Shown here in pieces: positions 8,686 to 16,944 of a DNA stretch of 64,000 nt. The stretch is taken from contig NZ_JBHTCM010000004.1 in NCBI RefSeq assembly GCF_042665545.1, forward strand, positions 248,001-312,000, given 5' to 3'. The notes under the pieces were generated by a model. It had not been told where the DNA came from. It did no database searches and saw nothing but the letters and a program-made list of their open reading frames with translations. Numbering within the stretch: the stretch's first letter is position 1; each line of letters begins with the position of its first letter. The stretch is from Rhodocista pekingensis. Lineage in GTDB: Bacteria; Pseudomonadota; Alphaproteobacteria; Azospirillales; Azospirillaceae. The position numbers and the translations under genes were made by a program.

Positions 8686-9881
8686 TGGCAGCGAAGGGCC
8701 GATCCTTCTGGTGGTCCGTCCATGCCTGGGCGGGGTTGAAGCTCAGCCTGTTCATGGGCTTCATCCTGGCCACCGGCACGCTGGCCGTGTTCGCGCATGA
8801 GCTGGACTGGCTGGTGACGCCCTCGATGCGGGTGATGCCGCGCGACGCGGCCCCCGCAAGCTGGGGCCAGTTGGCCGACGGCGCCCGCAGCGCGGTGCCG
8901 GGCGCCCGCGTGGCCAGCCTCTACGCCCCGATCCATCCCGGCTTCGCCGCCGAGGCCTGGATGGATGCGGGCGGGCCGCGCATGGTGCGGGTGCATCTGG
9001 ACCCCTATACGGGGGCGGTCACCGGCACCGCCCCCTGGTACAACATCCACCGCTTCCTGCGGGAGACGCACCGCCACCTGATGCTGCCGGTGAAGATCGG
9101 CGTGCCCATCGTCTGCACCCTGGCATTGTTGCTGGCGGCGTCGCTGGTCAGCGGCATCGTCACCTACAGGAAATGGTGGCGGGGCTTCTTCAAGCGTCCG
9201 CGCCGCGGGGACGGGCGGCGGCTGGCCGGCGACCTGCACCGGCTGGCCGGGCTGTGGAGCCTGTGGTTCACCGCCCTGATCGCCGTGACCGGCCTCTGGT
9301 ATCTGGTGGAATCGCTGGGCGGCGGCGCGCCCGACCAGCCGCATCCGCCGCTGCTGGCCGCTCCCTCTCCGCCCATCGACGGAGCGGCCCTGGACCGGCT
9401 GGTGGCAGCCGGTCTGGCGGCCCGGCCGGGGCTGGAGATCCGGGAAATCCGCTTTCCCACGCCCGAGGGCGACCGGGGACTGGTGCTGATGGGGCAGGCC
9501 GATGCCTGGCTGGTGCGCGACCGCGCCAACGCCGTCTGGCTGGATCCGGCAGACGGCGGCGTCCGGCTGGTGACGAAGGGCGAGGAGCTGTCCCTGCACC
9601 AGCGCATCTCCGAAATGGCCGATCCGCTGCATTTCGGCACGCTGGGCGGCTTCGCCACCAAGATCATCTGGTTCATCGCCGGGCTGGCCCTGACCGGCCT
9701 GTCGGTCACCGGCGTGATGATCTACAGCCTGCGCCTGCACGGTGGCCGCCGGACCCCGGCACCGACCGCCAACGGCTGGGTCCGGGCCTGGCGCGGCATG
9801 GGGGTGTGGGCCTATCCGGCCCTGGGGCTGGTGCTGTTGTCCCTGGCCCTGACGCCGGGGGCGATCCTGGCGGCGGGGTGA
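8685..9881 (+). CDS. PepSY-associated TM protein, probable siderophore/iron reductase partner
   Basis: A 398-residue inner-membrane protein. It has an N-terminal helix (W-W-x-V-H-x-W-A-G-L-K-L-S), a periplasmic PepSY-like region, and further helices near residues 140-165, 190-215 and 320-395. Conserved H-R-H, H-R-L-A-G-L-W-S and H-F-G-T motifs are typical of the PiuB/FpvG-like family, thought to reduce or process iron-siderophore complexes at the inner membrane. It starts on the last base of the receptor stop codon. The co-transcription supports a role in iron uptake; its exact substrate is inferred. Confidence 0.8.
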   Translation: MAAKGRSFWWSVHAWAGLKLSLFMGFILATGTLAVFAHELDWLVTPSMRVMPRDAAPASWGQLADGARSAVPGARVASLYAPIHPGFAAEAWMDAGGPRMVRVHLDPYTGAVTGTAPWYNIHRFLRETHRHLMLPVKIGVPIVCTLALLLAASLVSGIVTYRKWWRGFFKRPRRGDGRRLAGDLHRLAGLWSLWFTALIAVTGLWYLVESLGGGAPDQPHPPLLAAPSPPIDGAALDRLVAAGLAARPGLEIREIRFPTPEGDRGLVLMGQADAWLVRDRANAVWLDPADGGVRLVTKGEELSLHQRISEMADPLHFGTLGGFATKIIWFIAGLALTGLSVTGVMIYSLRLHGGRRTPAPTANGWVRAWRGMGVWAYPALGLVLLSLALTPGAILAAG

Positions 9882-9912
9882 CGGGCACCGGCATCCGTCG
9901 CCGGGTCCCGCG

Positions 9913-10836
9913 TCAGGGCGGCGGGCGCCGGCGGTCGGCGGCGCTCCCCGCCAGGAAGGCACGGTAGGCCGCGACCACGGCGGCCGGGGCCTCCACCTGC
10001 GGGTAGTGCCCGATGCGGGGCAGTTCGGTGGTGGCGTCATCGACGCGCACCAGCTCCCGGTAGCGCGCCACCATGTGGGCGCCGGAAACCGGATCGGCCG
10101 AACCGTTGATGAGCTGCACCGGGCAGCACGCCTCCCGCAACGCGCCCAGCCAGCGCTCCCGGTGGGCGCGGCGTTCGGCCATGTAGCCGATCAGCTTGTG
10201 GAAGACGATGCGGCCGCCGTCGTGGCTGATCAGCGACCAGAAGGCGTCGATCTCCGCCGCCGACGGCTTCGTCTCCGGTCCGAACACGGCGCCGAAGCTG
10301 CGGGCGAAGGAGCGCTTGCCCAGCACGGCGGAGAGCAGCGGCCCCAGCGGGCCGGCCAGCAGCTTCTGGACCGGCCGCGCCCGGTGCGTCTCCGGGAACA
10401 GCCCCCCGTTCAGGAAGCAGACGGACAGCCACTGCCGCTCCGCCGCCGGTCGGGCGTTCTGGCGGGCCAGCATCTCCTGCGCCACCGTATCCCCGTAGTC
10501 GTGCGCCAGCACATGGAAGCGGCGCAGGCCCAGGTGGCGGACCAGATCCTCGCAGATGTCCGCCTGCTCCATGATCGAATAGCGGTGCCGACGCGGCTTG
10601 GCCGACCAGCCGAAGCCCAGCAGGTCCGGCGCGACCAGCCGGTGGTCGCGCGACAGGTCGGGCCAGACGCCCGTCCAGTCCCAGCTTGAGGTGGGAAAAC
10701 CGTGGATCAGCAGGATCGCGGGGCGTTCGGCATCCCCCGGCGCGCTGTCCACATGGAAGCTGTCCACATGGAAGATGCGGTGGCCGGCGCACCCGGCCAT
10801 GCTCCCGGCGGCGCGCCAGGCGGCGATGTCCAGCAT
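9913..10836 (-). CDS. Alpha/beta hydrolase, epoxide hydrolase/haloalkane dehalogenase-like
   Basis: A 307-residue soluble enzyme. The ATG at 10836 is preceded by GGGAGGAGA, a strong ribosome-binding site; the upstream in-frame extension is proline/glycine-rich and unlike the family. The oxyanion motif is H-G-F-P-T-S-S-W-D-W. The nucleophile elbow reads A-H-D-Y-G-D, so the nucleophile is Asp, as in epoxide hydrolases and dehalogenases, rather than Ser. A likely catalytic acid lies in N-G-S-A-D-P, and the base His in R-I-G-H-Y-P. It converges on the PepSY gene with only 31 bp between. The substrate is unknown. Confidence 0.8.
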   Translation of the reverse strand: MLDIAAWRAAGSMAGCAGHRIFHVDSFHVDSAPGDAERPAILLIHGFPTSSWDWTGVWPDLSRDHRLVAPDLLGFGWSAKPRRHRYSIMEQADICEDLVRHLGLRRFHVLAHDYGDTVAQEMLARQNARPAAERQWLSVCFLNGGLFPETHRARPVQKLLAGPLGPLLSAVLGKRSFARSFGAVFGPETKPSAAEIDAFWSLISHDGGRIVFHKLIGYMAERRAHRERWLGALREACCPVQLINGSADPVSGAHMVARYRELVRVDDATTELPRIGHYPQVEAPAAVVAAYRAFLAGSAADRRRPPP

Positions 10837-10953
10837 TCCGTGTCTCCTCCCGGGGGCGCTCTCATCTGGCGCCCCTCCCGGACGGGAGCCTAGCCCGCAG
10901 GACCCGGCCTGACCAAGCGGTCGGGCCGGGGGCACCGTAGGGCGGTCGGGCCG

Positions 10954-11160
10954 CTACCGCCGCAGCTCCTGCTTCAGCCAGGAGCGGAACCGGCCCAGGC
11001 GGGTGCCGTCGTGGCCGGGCCAACCGGCGCGGCGGGCACTCTCCTCCGCTTCCGATTCGGTGCGGGCGTAGCAGACGATGCGGGTCCGGCTGCCGTCCGG
11101 CGCCAGCCAGCGGAACTCGAAGGGCCGGACATCGGGGGACGGGGGTGGGGGGCTGTCCAT
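10954..11160 (-). CDS. Small hypothetical protein (68 aa)
   Basis: A short basic protein with no recognised family. After a Pro/Asp-rich start it has a plausible globular pattern (F-R-W-L-A-P-D-G-S, then an acidic helix and a C-terminal R-F-R-S-W-L-K-Q-E-L). No strong ribosome-binding site precedes the ATG. It lies 117 bp upstream of the hydrolase on the same strand. The amphipathic pattern makes it more likely real than a chance frame, but this is uncertain. Confidence 0.45.
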   Translation of the reverse strand: MDSPPPPSPDVRPFEFRWLAPDGSRTRIVCYARTESEAEESARRAGWPGHDGTRLGRFRSWLKQELRR

Positions 11161-11302
11161 GTGGTCTGGTCCAGGGCGGTGCTGGTCCGGAGGGGGGCCG
11201 GGGCGGAAAGGCGGGGCGGGCCCCGCTTCCGTCCATTCGGCCTTTTTCAGAGCCTACCCTGCCTTCTACAGTGTCGCCGGTCCACCGACAGGGATACCCC
11301 TC

Positions 11303-12217
11303 ATGCTAGGCCTGCTGCTCGCGCCCTTCCGCTGGGCCTTCAAGATCGTCACCTTCGTCATCGTCGCCGGGGTGCTCATGCTGCTGTTGCTGCCGGTGGC
11401 GTTCGATGTCGAGGCGGCGGCGGCCGGCTTCATCGCCCGGTTGAACCAGGTCGAGCTGAAGGACCTCCAGGTCTCGGCCACACCGGTGTCGGCGGCGGGG
11501 CTGCCGCCCAATGTGCGGTTCCGCGACATCCGGATCGCCCGCCAGGGCCGCGGCGCCCGGCCGTCCCTGGAGGCGGAGGAGGCGGTGCTGCGGGTTGACA
11601 CGGCGGCCAGTCTCGCCGCCGGCCACATGGTGCTGGTGGCGGAGATCCGCGATCCCGTGATCCATGCCGACCGGCCCTTCAGCCTGGCCCAGCTCTCCGC
11701 CGCGCTGACGGGCGCGCTCGGGGTCGCCACCGGGGTGACGCTGGTCGGCGGCCAGGTCGTCGGGGGCGGGGTCGAGGTGGTGGACCTCGGCAACACCACG
11801 GTGCAGGTCCCGCCGGCGCCGCCGCCGGGCGGCGGCCAGACGGGCGGGAGCGGCGGGGGCCCCGGAACCACAGCGCCGGTCATCGGAACGGTCATCGGGT
11901 CGGTCGTCGGCCCCGTGATCGACGGGGTGCTGGGCGGTCCGGGAGGCGGCGTCGTTCCGGGGGGCGGTTCCGGCGGCGGCAGCGGCGGTGGAACCGGCGG
12001 TGGCGGCTGGCCGGGCGGAGGTTCTCCGGGGGGGACGGGCGGTTCCGGTGGCGGAAACAGTGGCGGCAGCGGCGGTGGAACCGGCGGCGGTGGCTGGTCC
12101 GGTGGCGGGTCGCCAGGGGGCACGGGCGGTTCCGGCAGCGGGACCGGCCCGCAGCCGCCCTCTACCCCCGTGCCCGGCCAGCCGGGCCTCTGCTACTGTC
12201 CCTGCACCGTGCCCTGA
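11303..12217 (+). CDS. Membrane-anchored glycine-rich repeat protein
   Basis: A 304-residue protein not assigned to a family. The ATG at 11303 was chosen because it places a hydrophobic anchor at residues about 15-38 (I-V-T-F-V-I-V-A-G-V-L-M-L-L-L-L); upstream in-frame codons encode unstructured sequence. A soluble region of about 130 residues follows, with beta-rich features faintly like AsmA-type periplasmic proteins (weak impression). From residue about 170 the chain is almost entirely Gly/Ser/Pro with two copies of a 29-residue unit, ending in a C-Y-C-P-C-T motif. The low-complexity tail and terminal cysteines suggest an envelope-spanning or surface-exposed tail. No clear operon partner. 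Confidence 0.65.
   Translation: MLGLLLAPFRWAFKIVTFVIVAGVLMLLLLPVAFDVEAAAAGFIARLNQVELKDLQVSATPVSAAGLPPNVRFRDIRIARQGRGARPSLEAEEAVLRVDTAASLAAGHMVLVAEIRDPVIHADRPFSLAQLSAALTGALGVATGVTLVGGQVVGGGVEVVDLGNTTVQVPPAPPPGGGQTGGSGGGPGTTAPVIGTVIGSVVGPVIDGVLGGPGGGVVPGGGSGGGSGGGTGGGGWPGGGSPGGTGGSGGGNSGGSGGGTGGGGWSGGGSPGGTGGSGSGTGPQPPSTPVPGQPGLCYCPCTVP
11981..12154 (+). repeat. 87-bp tandem duplication encoding Gly-rich 29-aa unit
   Basis: The unit starting AGCGGCGGTGGAACCGGCGG at 11981 recurs at 12068. Each copy encodes S-G-G-G-T-G-G-G-G-W followed by G/S/P/N residues. It lies within the glycine-rich tail of the surrounding gene. Confidence 0.75.
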
Positions 12218-12247
12218 CCTGAGTCCCGTCAGGGGCGGGGGCTCCGG

Positions 12248-13666
12248 TCAGTCGGCCGGCCCCGGAAGCGTCCCTGCCGCGGGCAGGCGGCGGCGCGTGC
12301 TCCGGTCCAGCCGGATGCAGAGAAGCAGGGCCGGGATGCCGATGGCGGCCGTCCCGGCGAAGAACAGGGCGTAGGCCGTCAGCGTGTCGTGCCCGGTCTT
12401 CAGCATCTCCACCGCCCCGCCGGAGAAGCCCTTCAGGAACTTGCCAAGCAGCGCGTAGAAGGAACTGAGCAGGGCGTACTGCGTCGCCGTGTAGCCGACG
12501 CTGGTCAGGCTGGACATGTAGGCGACCAGGGCGGTGCCGGCGAACCCCGTCGCCAGATTGTCCACCGCCATGGCGACAGCGAAGGCGGTCGGGTCCGGCC
12601 CGGTCAGCGCCAGCACTGAGAAGGCGAGGTTCGACCCCGGTCCGGCCACGGCACCGATCAGCAGGGTGCGCCCGAAGCCCAGCTTCACCGCGCTGATGCC
12701 GCCCACGGCGACACCGACGACCGAGGCCCAGAGGCCGATCGTCGCGCGCACCGACCCGACCACCTCCTTGCTCAGCCCCAGATCGACATAGAACGGATTC
12801 GCCATCGGCCCCATGACGAAATCGGCCAGCCGGTACAGGCTGATGGCGGCCAGCATCAGCAGCGCCAGCTCGCCATGGGTCCGGAAGAAGGCGACGAACG
12901 GGCCGACCACCGCGTCGATGAGGCCGCGCGGGCTCCACAGCGGCGGCGTGCCGGCCGCGGTCGCCGTCGCCGCTCCTCCTGCCCGGGCCGGCTCCGTCGC
13001 GGCCAGCGTGGCGCCGATTCCCACCGCCATCGCCAGCCCCATGGCGAGGTAGGAGCCGGGCCAGCCGATCTGCCCGGCCAGGATCAGGATCAGCGCATCC
13101 GTCAGCAGCAGCGCCGCGCGGTAGCCGAGCTGGTAGGCCGCCGTCAGCAGCCCCAGCTCCTCCTTGTCGTCGGCGGTCTCGATCCTCCAGGCGTCCACCA
13201 CCACGTCCTGCGTGGCCGAGGCGAAGGCTGCCAGCAGGGCGAACCCCGCCAGCGCCGCCAGCCCGCCGCCGGGGCCGGTGGCGGCGATGCCGGCCAGCCC
13301 GACGGCGACCAGGATCTGCGCCGTCAGCATCCAGCCGCGGCGCCGGCCCAGCAGCCGCCCCAGCAGCGGCGCGTCCAGCCTGTCGATCAGCGGCGCCCAG
13401 AGGAACTTGAAGGAATAGGCGAGGCCGACCCAGGACAGGAAGCCGATGGCCGTCAGCTCGATCCCGCCCTCGCGCAGCCAGAATCCCAGCGTGTTGCCCG
13501 TCAGCATGAAGGGCAGGCCGGAGGAGAAGCCGAGCAGCAGCATCACCGCCACCCGCGGGCGGCGGAGCGCGCGCAGCACGTCACGCCATCCCGTCGCGGG
13601 CGGCCGGGGTGCGGCCGTTCCGGCCGGGGCGGGGGAGGCGGACGAGACGGACGAGGGGGAGACCAT
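12248..13666 (-). CDS. ampG: AmpG-like MFS permease (muropeptide transporter family)
   Basis: A 472-residue, roughly 12-helix major facilitator protein. Family features include L-G-F-S-S-G-L-P near residue 45, W-L-R-E-G-G, the S-F-K-F-L-W-A-P-L-I-D-R loop, and A-T-Q-D-V-V-V-D-A-W-R after helix 4, all diagnostic of AmpG/PAT permeases. AmpG imports GlcNAc-anhydro-muropeptides into the cytoplasm for cell-wall recycling. It is divergent from the DAHP synthase gene across a 273-bp region. No beta-lactamase or ampD gene is nearby. A paralogue carrying another substrate cannot be excluded. Confidence 0.85.
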   Translation of the reverse strand: MVSPSSVSSASPAPAGTAAPRPPATGWRDVLRALRRPRVAVMLLLGFSSGLPFMLTGNTLGFWLREGGIELTAIGFLSWVGLAYSFKFLWAPLIDRLDAPLLGRLLGRRRGWMLTAQILVAVGLAGIAATGPGGGLAALAGFALLAAFASATQDVVVDAWRIETADDKEELGLLTAAYQLGYRAALLLTDALILILAGQIGWPGSYLAMGLAMAVGIGATLAATEPARAGGAATATAAGTPPLWSPRGLIDAVVGPFVAFFRTHGELALLMLAAISLYRLADFVMGPMANPFYVDLGLSKEVVGSVRATIGLWASVVGVAVGGISAVKLGFGRTLLIGAVAGPGSNLAFSVLALTGPDPTAFAVAMAVDNLATGFAGTALVAYMSSLTSVGYTATQYALLSSFYALLGKFLKGFSGGAVEMLKTGHDTLTAYALFFAGTAAIGIPALLLCIRLDRSTRRRLPAAGTLPGPAD

Positions 13667-13777
13667 GGTGCGCGTAGATCTCTGCGGTCAGTGCAAAAGA
13701 CAGGGGGGCGCGCGGAGCCTGCGGGTCCGTCCTTGCGGGGGCCGCCCTTGCGGGTTCTGCTGCGGCGGGCGGCGGAG

Positions 13778-13783
13778 TATAAT
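13778..13783 (+). promoter_or_regulatory. Candidate -10 element for DAHP synthase
   Basis: A perfect TATAAT lies in otherwise GC-rich DNA in the divergent ampG/DAHP-synthase region. The hexamer 17 bp upstream (TTCTGC) is a poor -35. It would give a leader of about 150 bases. Suggestive only. Confidence 0.4.
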
Positions 13784-13939
13784 GACCCCCGCCGGCAGAG
13801 GGTGAGCAAATTGCGTACCTTTGTTGCGTGCAGCACCCATGGGCGGGACTGGAAACGTCCGGTGCATGCGCGTAGAAAGGCGGGCGCGATGACAGGACCG
13901 CCAGCGCCGTCCGGCGTGCGGTCCGGGAAGAGGTGTGAG

Positions 13940-15349
13940 ATGGCAACGGAGACTGCGATGGGGACGGGCGGACGCTGGACGCCGGAGAGCTGGCGCGCGA
14001 AGCCGGCCATGCAGATGCCCACCTATCCCGATCCGGCGAAGCTCCAGGCCGCGGCGGCGCGGCTCGCCGGGTATCCGCCGCTGGTCTTCGCCGGCGAGGC
14101 GCGCAGCCTCAAGGAGTGCCTGGGCCGTGCCGCGCAGGGGCAGGCCTTCCTGCTCCAGGGCGGCGACTGCGCCGAGAGCTTCTCGGAGTTCCACCCGAAC
14201 AACATCCGCGACACCTTCCGGGTGCTGTTGCAGATGGCCATCGTGCTGACCTTCGGCGGCGCCACGCCGGTGGTGAAGGTCGGCCGCATGGCCGGGCAGT
14301 TCGCCAAGCCCCGCTCCGCCGACATGGAGGTCGTGGACGGGGTGGAACTGCCGGCCTACCGCGGCGACATCATCAACGGCTTCGACTTCACGCCCGAGGC
14401 GCGGGTCCCCGATCCCGACCGCATGGTGCAGGCCTACAACCAGTCGGCCGCGACCCTGAACCTGCTGCGCGCCTTCGCCCAGGGCGGCTATGCCGACCTG
14501 CACAAGGTCCACCAGTGGACCCTGGGATTCGTGGAGAAGAGCCCGCAGGGCGAACGCTACCGCGATCTGGCCGGGCGGCTGGACGAGGCGCTGGCCTTCA
14601 TGGCCGCCTGCGGCATCACCGGCGCCACCACGCCGCAGATCCGCGAGACGGAGTTCTTCACCAGCCATGAGGCGCTGCTGCTGCCCTACGAGCAGGCGCT
14701 GACCCGGATCGACAGCACGTCGGGCGACTGGTACGCCGTCTCGGCCCACATGCTCTGGGTCGGCGACCGCACCCGCCAGCCGGACGGCGCGCACATCGAA
14801 TATCTGCGCGGCATCCGCAACCCGCTGGGGCTGAAGTGCGGCCCGTCGCTGGACCCGGACGAGTTGATCCGGCTGATCGACCTGCTGAACCCGGCGGACG
14901 AGCCCGGCCGCCTGACCCTGATCTGCCGCATGGGCCACGACAAGGTGGAGGACAGGCTGCCCGCCCTGGTCCGCAAGGTGAAGCGGGAGGGGCGCACGGT
15001 GGTCTGGTCCTGCGATCCCATGCACGGCAACACGATCAAATCCTCCACCGGCTTCAAGACGCGGCCGTTCGACCGCGTGCTGGCCGAGGTGCGGGGCTTC
15101 TTCGAGGTCTGCCGCACCGAGGAGGTGTATCCGGGCGGCGTGCATTTCGAGATGACGGGCCAGGACGTCACCGAATGCACCGGCGGCGCCCAGGCGATCA
15201 CGGAGCATTCGCTGGCCCTGCGCTACCACACGGCCTGCGATCCGCGCCTGAACGCCAGCCAGTCCCTGGAACTGGCCTTCCTGGTGGCGGAGGAACTGAA
15301 GCGGACGCGCCGGGGACTGAAACTGTCGCAGCAGGCGGCTGCCGAATAA
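13940..15349 (+). CDS. aroG: Class II 3-deoxy-7-phosphoheptulonate (DAHP) synthase
   Basis: A 469-residue enzyme that condenses phosphoenolpyruvate with erythrose-4-phosphate, the first step of the shikimate pathway. It is plant/type II: W-T-P-E-S-W-R near the N-terminus, metal-ligand Cys in Q-G-G-D-C-A-E-S-F, K-V-G-R-M-A-G-Q-F-A-K-P-R, G-D-I-I-N-G-F, H-M-L-W-V-G-D-R-T, and W-S-C-D-P-M-H-G-N-T. The start at 13940 fits the family N-terminus and has GAAGAGG upstream. In-frame upstream starts at 13890 and 13803 would add disordered residues. No aromatic-rich leader peptide is visible, so attenuation is not supported. It is not clustered with other aro or trp genes. Confidence 0.93.
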   Translation: MATETAMGTGGRWTPESWRAKPAMQMPTYPDPAKLQAAAARLAGYPPLVFAGEARSLKECLGRAAQGQAFLLQGGDCAESFSEFHPNNIRDTFRVLLQMAIVLTFGGATPVVKVGRMAGQFAKPRSADMEVVDGVELPAYRGDIINGFDFTPEARVPDPDRMVQAYNQSAATLNLLRAFAQGGYADLHKVHQWTLGFVEKSPQGERYRDLAGRLDEALAFMAACGITGATTPQIRETEFFTSHEALLLPYEQALTRIDSTSGDWYAVSAHMLWVGDRTRQPDGAHIEYLRGIRNPLGLKCGPSLDPDELIRLIDLLNPADEPGRLTLICRMGHDKVEDRLPALVRKVKREGRTVVWSCDPMHGNTIKSSTGFKTRPFDRVLAEVRGFFEVCRTEEVYPGGVHFEMTGQDVTECTGGAQAITEHSLALRYHTACDPRLNASQSLELAFLVAEELKRTRRGLKLSQQAAAE

Positions 15350-15441
15350 GAAAACGAATAGGAAAGCGTATCCAATCGCTTGACCTGTATCCCTTCGGAT
15401 CGGAAGCTCGCTCCCGGGTTCCCTCTGCGAGCGAGTCTTCC

Positions 15442-16833
15442 ATGCCGTCTGCGTGTCCGTCCGGCAGCTCCGCCGGCCTTGTTCCGTCCGTTCTGCGCCG
15501 CCCGCGTCCCCGCGGGGGCTTCCGGCGGGGGAGCGTTCTGCGCGGCCTTGCCGCCGCCCTGCTGACCGGGGGGCTGCTGGCCGGGTCCGTCCTGACCGGC
15601 GCCGCGCCCGCAGCGGCCGAGACCGTCTACATCACCGCCGACCGCATGCTGGACGTGCGCTCCGGCGGCATGGTCGCCCGGCCGGCGGTGCTGGTGGAGG
15701 ACGGCCGTGTCGCCAAGGTCGGCACGGTCACCGACCTGCCGGCGCCGCAGGGGGCGACGCGGATCGACCTGCCGGGCCTGACCCTGCTGCCCGGCCTGAT
15801 CGACATGCATGTCCACCTGACCAGCCGGCACGACCTGCACGGCTATCGGCGGCTGACCCGCAACGCGACGGATCTGGCGATCGACGGCGTCGTGAACGCC
15901 CGGACGACGCTGGAAGCCGGGTTCACCACCGTGCGCAATCTCGGCGCCGGCAGCTTCGCCGACGTGGCCGTGAAGCGGGCGGTGGAGGAGGGACGGGTGC
16001 CCGGCCCGCGCCTGATCGTCTCCGGGCCGCCACTCTCGGCGCTCGGCGGCCACGGCGACGCCAATCTGATGCCCTACGATCTCCAGCGCGAGGCCGAAGG
16101 TGTCGCCACCGGTCCCTGGGCCCTGGCGGAGAAGGTCCGCTACAACAGGAAGTTCGGGGCGGACGTCATCAAGATCATGGCGACCGGCGGCGTGCTGTCG
16201 AAGGGCACGGAGGTGGGCGCCCAGCAGCTCACCGAGGAGGAGATGGCCGCCATCGTCAAGGAAGCCCACATGCTGGGCATGAAGGTCGCCGCCCACGCCC
16301 ACGGCAATGCCGGGATCAAGGCGGCGATCCGCGCCGGCGTGGACACGGTGGAGCACGCCAGCTTCCTGGACGCCGAGGCCATCGCCCTGGCCAAGAAGAA
16401 CGGCACCGTCCTGGCGATGGACATCTACAACACCGAGTTCATCCTTGGCGAAGGCGAGAAGGCCGGCATCCTCCCGGAGTCCCTGGCGAAGGAGCGGACG
16501 GTCGGGCAGACGCAGCGCACCAGCTTCGGCGAGGCGGTCAAGGCGGGCGTGAAGCTGACCTTCGGCAGCGACGCCGGCGTCTACCCGCACGGCTGGAACG
16601 CCAAGCAGTTCTCCCGCATGGTGAAGTTCGGCATGACGCCGTTGCAGGCGATCCAGGCGGCGACCGTCGTCGCGGCCGACGCCCTGGGCATGGCGGAGGA
16701 GGTGGGCAGCATCGCCCCTGGCCGCTATGCGGACATGGTGGCGGTCGCCGCCGATCCTCTGGCCGACATCGCGACCCTGGAGACGATCCCGGTCGTCATC
16801 AAGGGCGGTGAGGTGGTCAAGGACGTGCGCTGA
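15442..16833 (+). CDS. Exported amidohydrolase (imidazolonepropionase/Xaa-Pro dipeptidase-like)
   Basis: A 463-residue metal-dependent hydrolase with a long signal peptide: an Arg-rich N region, a hydrophobic core and cleavage near A-P-A-A-A-E. The amidohydrolase signature is complete: H-V-H-L near residue 120, a likely carbamylated Lys in V-I-K-I-M-A-T-G-G, His in A-H-A-H-G and E-H-A-S-F, and Asp in F-G-S-D-A-G-V. A composite beta-sandwich ending in P-G-R-Y-A-D-M-V-A-V is typical. Relatives cleave dipeptides with C-terminal proline or other blocked amino acids in the periplasm. It reads in the same direction as the DAHP synthase, 92 bp downstream. The ATG has no clear ribosome-binding site, so the start is less certain than the function. 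Confidence 0.85.
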   Translation: MPSACPSGSSAGLVPSVLRRPRPRGGFRRGSVLRGLAAALLTGGLLAGSVLTGAAPAAAETVYITADRMLDVRSGGMVARPAVLVEDGRVAKVGTVTDLPAPQGATRIDLPGLTLLPGLIDMHVHLTSRHDLHGYRRLTRNATDLAIDGVVNARTTLEAGFTTVRNLGAGSFADVAVKRAVEEGRVPGPRLIVSGPPLSALGGHGDANLMPYDLQREAEGVATGPWALAEKVRYNRKFGADVIKIMATGGVLSKGTEVGAQQLTEEEMAAIVKEAHMLGMKVAAHAHGNAGIKAAIRAGVDTVEHASFLDAEAIALAKKNGTVLAMDIYNTEFILGEGEKAGILPESLAKERTVGQTQRTSFGEAVKAGVKLTFGSDAGVYPHGWNAKQFSRMVKFGMTPLQAIQAATVVAADALGMAEEVGSIAPGRYADMVAVAADPLADIATLETIPVVIKGGEVVKDVR

Positions 16834-16862
16834 GGCGCACGTCCGTCCCTGCGTCCCTCCCA

Positions 16863-16887
16863 CAGCCCCCGGTCCGCCGGGGGGCTG
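16863..16887. terminator. Hairpin between convergent amidohydrolase and cheZ
   Basis: CAGCCCCC (16863-16870) pairs perfectly with GGGGGCTG (16880-16887). No T-tract follows on either strand, so this is at best a weak or Rho-assisted terminator. Confidence 0.35.
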
Positions 16888-16944
16888 CGGGCGGGGCAGG
16901 GGGCAGGAAAGTCCGGTCAGGACAGGTCCGGCCGAAAAAGGTGG

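Noticed and set aside
12212..12234. CCCTGAC/GTCAGGG hairpin overlapping the end of the Gly-rich gene
   Set aside because: Short stem overlapping the stop codon with a G-rich rather than T-rich tail; probably not an intrinsic terminator.
13803..13939. In-frame N-terminal extension or leader peptide of DAHP synthase
   Set aside because: The added residues are unlike the family N-terminus and contain no run of Phe, Tyr or Trp codons; the ATG at 13940 has a suitable ribosome-binding site.
15406..15435. Inverted repeat CTCGCTC/GAGCGAG before the amidohydrolase as a terminator of DAHP synthase
   Set aside because: It lies across the likely leader of the next gene and lacks a T-tract; too weak to call.
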